From the NCBI RefSeq assembly GCF_900114095.1, contig NZ_FORV01000001.1, positions 496,001 to 560,000 of the forward strand: DNA of 64,000 nt, read 5' to 3'. The DNA comes from Sphingomonas sp. NFR04 (GTDB taxonomy: Bacteria; Pseudomonadota; Alphaproteobacteria; Sphingomonadales; Sphingomonadaceae). The position numbers and the translations under genes were made by a program. Shown in pieces: positions 61,999 to 64,000 of this stretch. Each line of letters opens with the position of its first letter. The first letter of the stretch is position 1. The notes beneath the pieces are model-generated. The model had not been told where the DNA came from. It searched no databases and saw nothing but the letters and a program-made list of their open reading frames with translations.

Positions 61999-63095
61999 TG
62001 CGGCATGCGGTTGAGGGCATAGTTGGCGGGAATCCAGGCATAGCTGCCGGGCGCGGCATGCCGGACATGGCCGAGGCCAGGGAAGGAGAGATGTGCCCCC
62101 GCCACCCACCAGCCCTTGCCGGCCGCCGCGGCAAAGGCCGTTTCGCGGGAGCGCACCGCTGCGGCCGGATCGGTATCATATTTCATTGCGACGTGCGGAT
62201 CGGGCAGCTGCACCGGCGCGACATGCACGGTGTCGCCCCAGACCAGCAGCGCCTTGCCACGGCTCTCGACCAGATACTGGTGATGCCCGGGGGTATGCCC
62301 CGGCGCAGCAATGGCGGTGATCCCCGGCACCAGCGCCTCGCCCTCGGCATAGGGCCTGAAGCGGCCCTGGGCGATATAGGGCTTCAGGCATTGCTGCGCG
62401 CCGTCGAACATCGAGCCGAGGAACGCCGGCACCTTGGTGCGATTGGCGTCGTTCAGCCAGAAGTCGGCCTCGACCTGCGCAACCCGCACGATGGCGCGCG
62501 GAAAGACGATCTTCCCGCGCATCAGCAGGCCGCCGACATGATCGCGGTGAAGATGGGTAAGATAGATCTCGTCGATCTGCTCGGGCGCGATGCCTGCCGC
62601 GCGCAGATTGGCGACCAGCAGCCCGCCGTCGCGGCCGTAGAGATCCCCGGCCCCCGTATCGATCAGCACCAGCTTGCTGGGCATGCGAATCAGGAACGCG
62701 CTGAACCCACCCTCCACGGGCGAGGTCAGGAAATTCTGCGCCAGCAACTCCGCCACTTCACCAGGCCTGGCGCCCACGGCCAGCTCGGTCGCCGGGAACG
62801 GATGCGTGCCGTCGAGCAGGGCGATGACCTCGAAGTCGCCCAGTTCGAAGCGGTAATAGCCCGGTGCCTGGCGCGGCGCCCAGATTCTGCCCGGCGAGGC
62901 TTGGGGCGGTGCGGGAGGCGGCATGGACGGAGCGGTTTGTGCCGCGGCGGGAAGCGCGGCGGCGCTGGCCAGCCACACGGTAGCAACGGCGCGCCACGCC
63001 GCTCCGCATCTAGCCCGAACCTTGTCGGCGAAACTGCGCTTGGCGATCACGGCGGAGAACGGAACAGTGGGTGCGCGCGACGTACGGCGTGTCAT
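61995..63095 (-). CDS. Exported metallo-beta-lactamase-fold hydrolase
   Basis: A 366-residue hydrolase with a signal-like hydrophobic segment about 34-52 (VATVWLASAAALPAAAQ). The zinc-binding motif THLHRDHVGG (HxHxDH), APGHTPGHH and a final AGAHLSFPGLGH histidine support an active metallo-beta-lactamase fold. It is closest in pattern to the lactonase and quorum-quenching-like MBL-fold proteins, but substrate is not evident. The start is an ATG with GAGGA just upstream. It is coupled to the AhpD-fold gene. The 189-base gap to the upstream LysR gene shows no clear promoter motif. Confidence 0.85.
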   Translation of the reverse strand: MTRRTSRAPTVPFSAVIAKRSFADKVRARCGAAWRAVATVWLASAAALPAAAQTAPSMPPPAPPQASPGRIWAPRQAPGYYRFELGDFEVIALLDGTHPFPATELAVGARPGEVAELLAQNFLTSPVEGGFSAFLIRMPSKLVLIDTGAGDLYGRDGGLLVANLRAAGIAPEQIDEIYLTHLHRDHVGGLLMRGKIVFPRAIVRVAQVEADFWLNDANRTKVPAFLGSMFDGAQQCLKPYIAQGRFRPYAEGEALVPGITAIAAPGHTPGHHQYLVESRGKALLVWGDTVHVAPVQLPDPHVAMKYDTDPAAAVRSRETAFAAAAGKGWWVAGAHLSFPGLGHVRHAAPGSYAWIPANYALNRMPQ

Positions 63096-63284
63096 ACGAT
63101 CCTCATCGAAGTCTACGCGTCTTGTACGGCAATGGCCCGCAGGAGCATTGAACGGAGCCATGCTGCCTTGAACGCGGCGCACACGATGGCGTCAGCCTAT
63201 TTCCGCTGCAGATGCTGCGGATCTGCGGCCCCACCCTTTCCCTTTGCCGCGCCGCAACCGGCGGTTGAAGGTAGGTCGGCCCTA

Positions 63285-64000
63285 TCAGGCGACGATGCGC
63301 GCGGCATGTTCCAATGCGTTCCGCAGCCGGGGCAAGACGAAATCCAGGAACGCTGTCTGCTTGAGTGGCTGGCGGCGATCGCCATGCACGAGCTGGACCG
63401 GCATCGGCGCAGGCCAGGCGTCGCGCAGGATCGGCACCAGCCGCCCGTCTTCGATCGCGCGCGCCGCCTGGTACGAAACCGCGCGCACGACGCCCACGCC
63501 GGCGATGGCCGCCTCGACCGCGGCCTCCGCCGTGTTGACCGACAGCCGCGGACGGATGCGGACGGTGGCCGGCCTGCCAGCGTCAAGCAGCGGCCATAAT
63601 CGCGGGTCTGGCAGCCCCTCCAGGGCGATACCCTCCAGCGCCGCGAGATCGTCGAGGGTCTGCGGAAGCCCCTTGCGCGCAAGATAGTCGGGGCTGGCCG
63701 CCAGCATCCAGCGCACCTGCCCGGCCTTGCGCGCGCGCAGCCCGCTGTCCGGCAGATGGCCCACCCGCACCGCCACGTCGACATGCGCATCGACCAGATC
63801 GAGCAGCGTGTCGCTGAGCACCAGTCGCACCGACACCTCGGGATACGCGGCAAGGAAGGCATGGACGATCGGCGCCACATGGAGCTTGCCAAGCCCGATC
63901 GGTGCGGTGACCACCAGCTCCCCGCGCGGCGCGCGATATTCGCCGGCGGCAAGGCGCTCGGCATCGCCCAGGTCCTCGAGCAGCTTGCGCGCGGTGGCGA
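63285..64000 (-). CDS. LysR-family regulator, 5' end beyond the window
   Basis: The last 238 residues of a LysR regulator. The visible part starts in the linker after the helix-turn-helix (TARKLLEDLGDAERLAAGEY) and continues through the effector domain: GELVVTAPIGLGKLHVAPIV, DTLLDLVDAHVDVAVRVGHL, and SVNTAEAAVEAAIAGVGVVR. This matches the group of LysR proteins near oxidoreductases and short-chain enzymes in proteobacteria. The DNA-binding domain lies outside the window. It is upstream of, and on the same strand as, the metallo-hydrolase operon and may control it. Confidence 0.87.
   Translation of the reverse strand, partial: ATARKLLEDLGDAERLAAGEYRAPRGELVVTAPIGLGKLHVAPIVHAFLAAYPEVSVRLVLSDTLLDLVDAHVDVAVRVGHLPDSGLRARKAGQVRWMLAASPDYLARKGLPQTLDDLAALEGIALEGLPDPRLWPLLDAGRPATVRIRPRLSVNTAEAAVEAAIAGVGVVRAVSYQAARAIEDGRLVPILRDAWPAPMPVQLVHGDRRQPLKQTAFLDFVLPRLRNALEHAARIVA

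Overview
The window looks like chromosome from a GC-rich alphaproteobacterium, most likely Sphingomonas or a close sphingomonad. The evidence is strong GC bias at third codon positions, TonB-dependent receptor, NodT-type and HWE-kinase genes, class I fumarase, Tat-exported enzymes, and intergenic palindromes rich in CCCCTCC/GGAGGGG. I see no rRNA, tRNA, phage, transposase or CRISPR. Genes are tightly packed, and most operon junctions are 4-base ATGA or GTGA overlaps.

Layout. 1-4052 (minus) holds a small acidic protein, an SRPBCC protein and a zinc alcohol dehydrogenase, then a Gfo/Idh/MocA oxidoreductase coupled to a second zinc-type dehydrogenase. 4816-16314 is the most unusual block. A four-gene minus operon (histidine phosphatase, methyltransferase, TIM-barrel glycosidase, inositol-phosphate synthase) diverges from a six-gene plus operon (two sugar-nucleotide SDRs, a GT4 glycosyltransferase, two CgeB-like glycosyltransferases, and a CgeB/UDP-glucuronate decarboxylase fusion). 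The AT-rich 245-bp region between them carries a PHO-box-like site. 16480-22542 has an orphan HWE-kinase ATPase, a Crp regulator, a Cds1-like cysteine enzyme, a Tat-exported phospholipase C with its own PHO-box-like site, and a LacI regulator with a perfect 16-bp palindrome. 22539-28322 is a signalling operon of two hybrid kinases and a CheR methyltransferase. 28595-36432 has a PoxB-like TPP enzyme, a TolC/HlyD/ABC export operon whose ABC protein has lost its ATPase motifs, a LysR regulator and an EAL phosphodiesterase.

36504-41233 holds class I fumarase, a DoxX-like membrane protein, a frameshifted aspartic protease and three small envelope proteins. 41257-46192 is a TetR-controlled tripartite efflux system (NodT, EmrA, EmrB) with two matching operators. 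46888-51604 is a TonB receptor, a TauE/SafE permease and a Tat-exported aminotransferase. 51658-61309 is a two-component system divergent from a MacB-type ABC system with two large permeases and a 33-residue membrane microprotein. 61414-64000 has a carboxymuconolactone-decarboxylase-like protein, an exported metallo-beta-lactamase-fold hydrolase and a truncated LysR gene.

Best candidate for an undescribed system: the divergent inositol/UDP-xylose/CgeB cluster. Its glycosidase reads as a circularly permuted barrel. It lacks the flippase, polymerase and initiating transferase of ordinary polysaccharide loci, and it may belong to a phosphate-starvation response together with the nearby phospholipase C. 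Function is inferred from sequence only; no searches were run.
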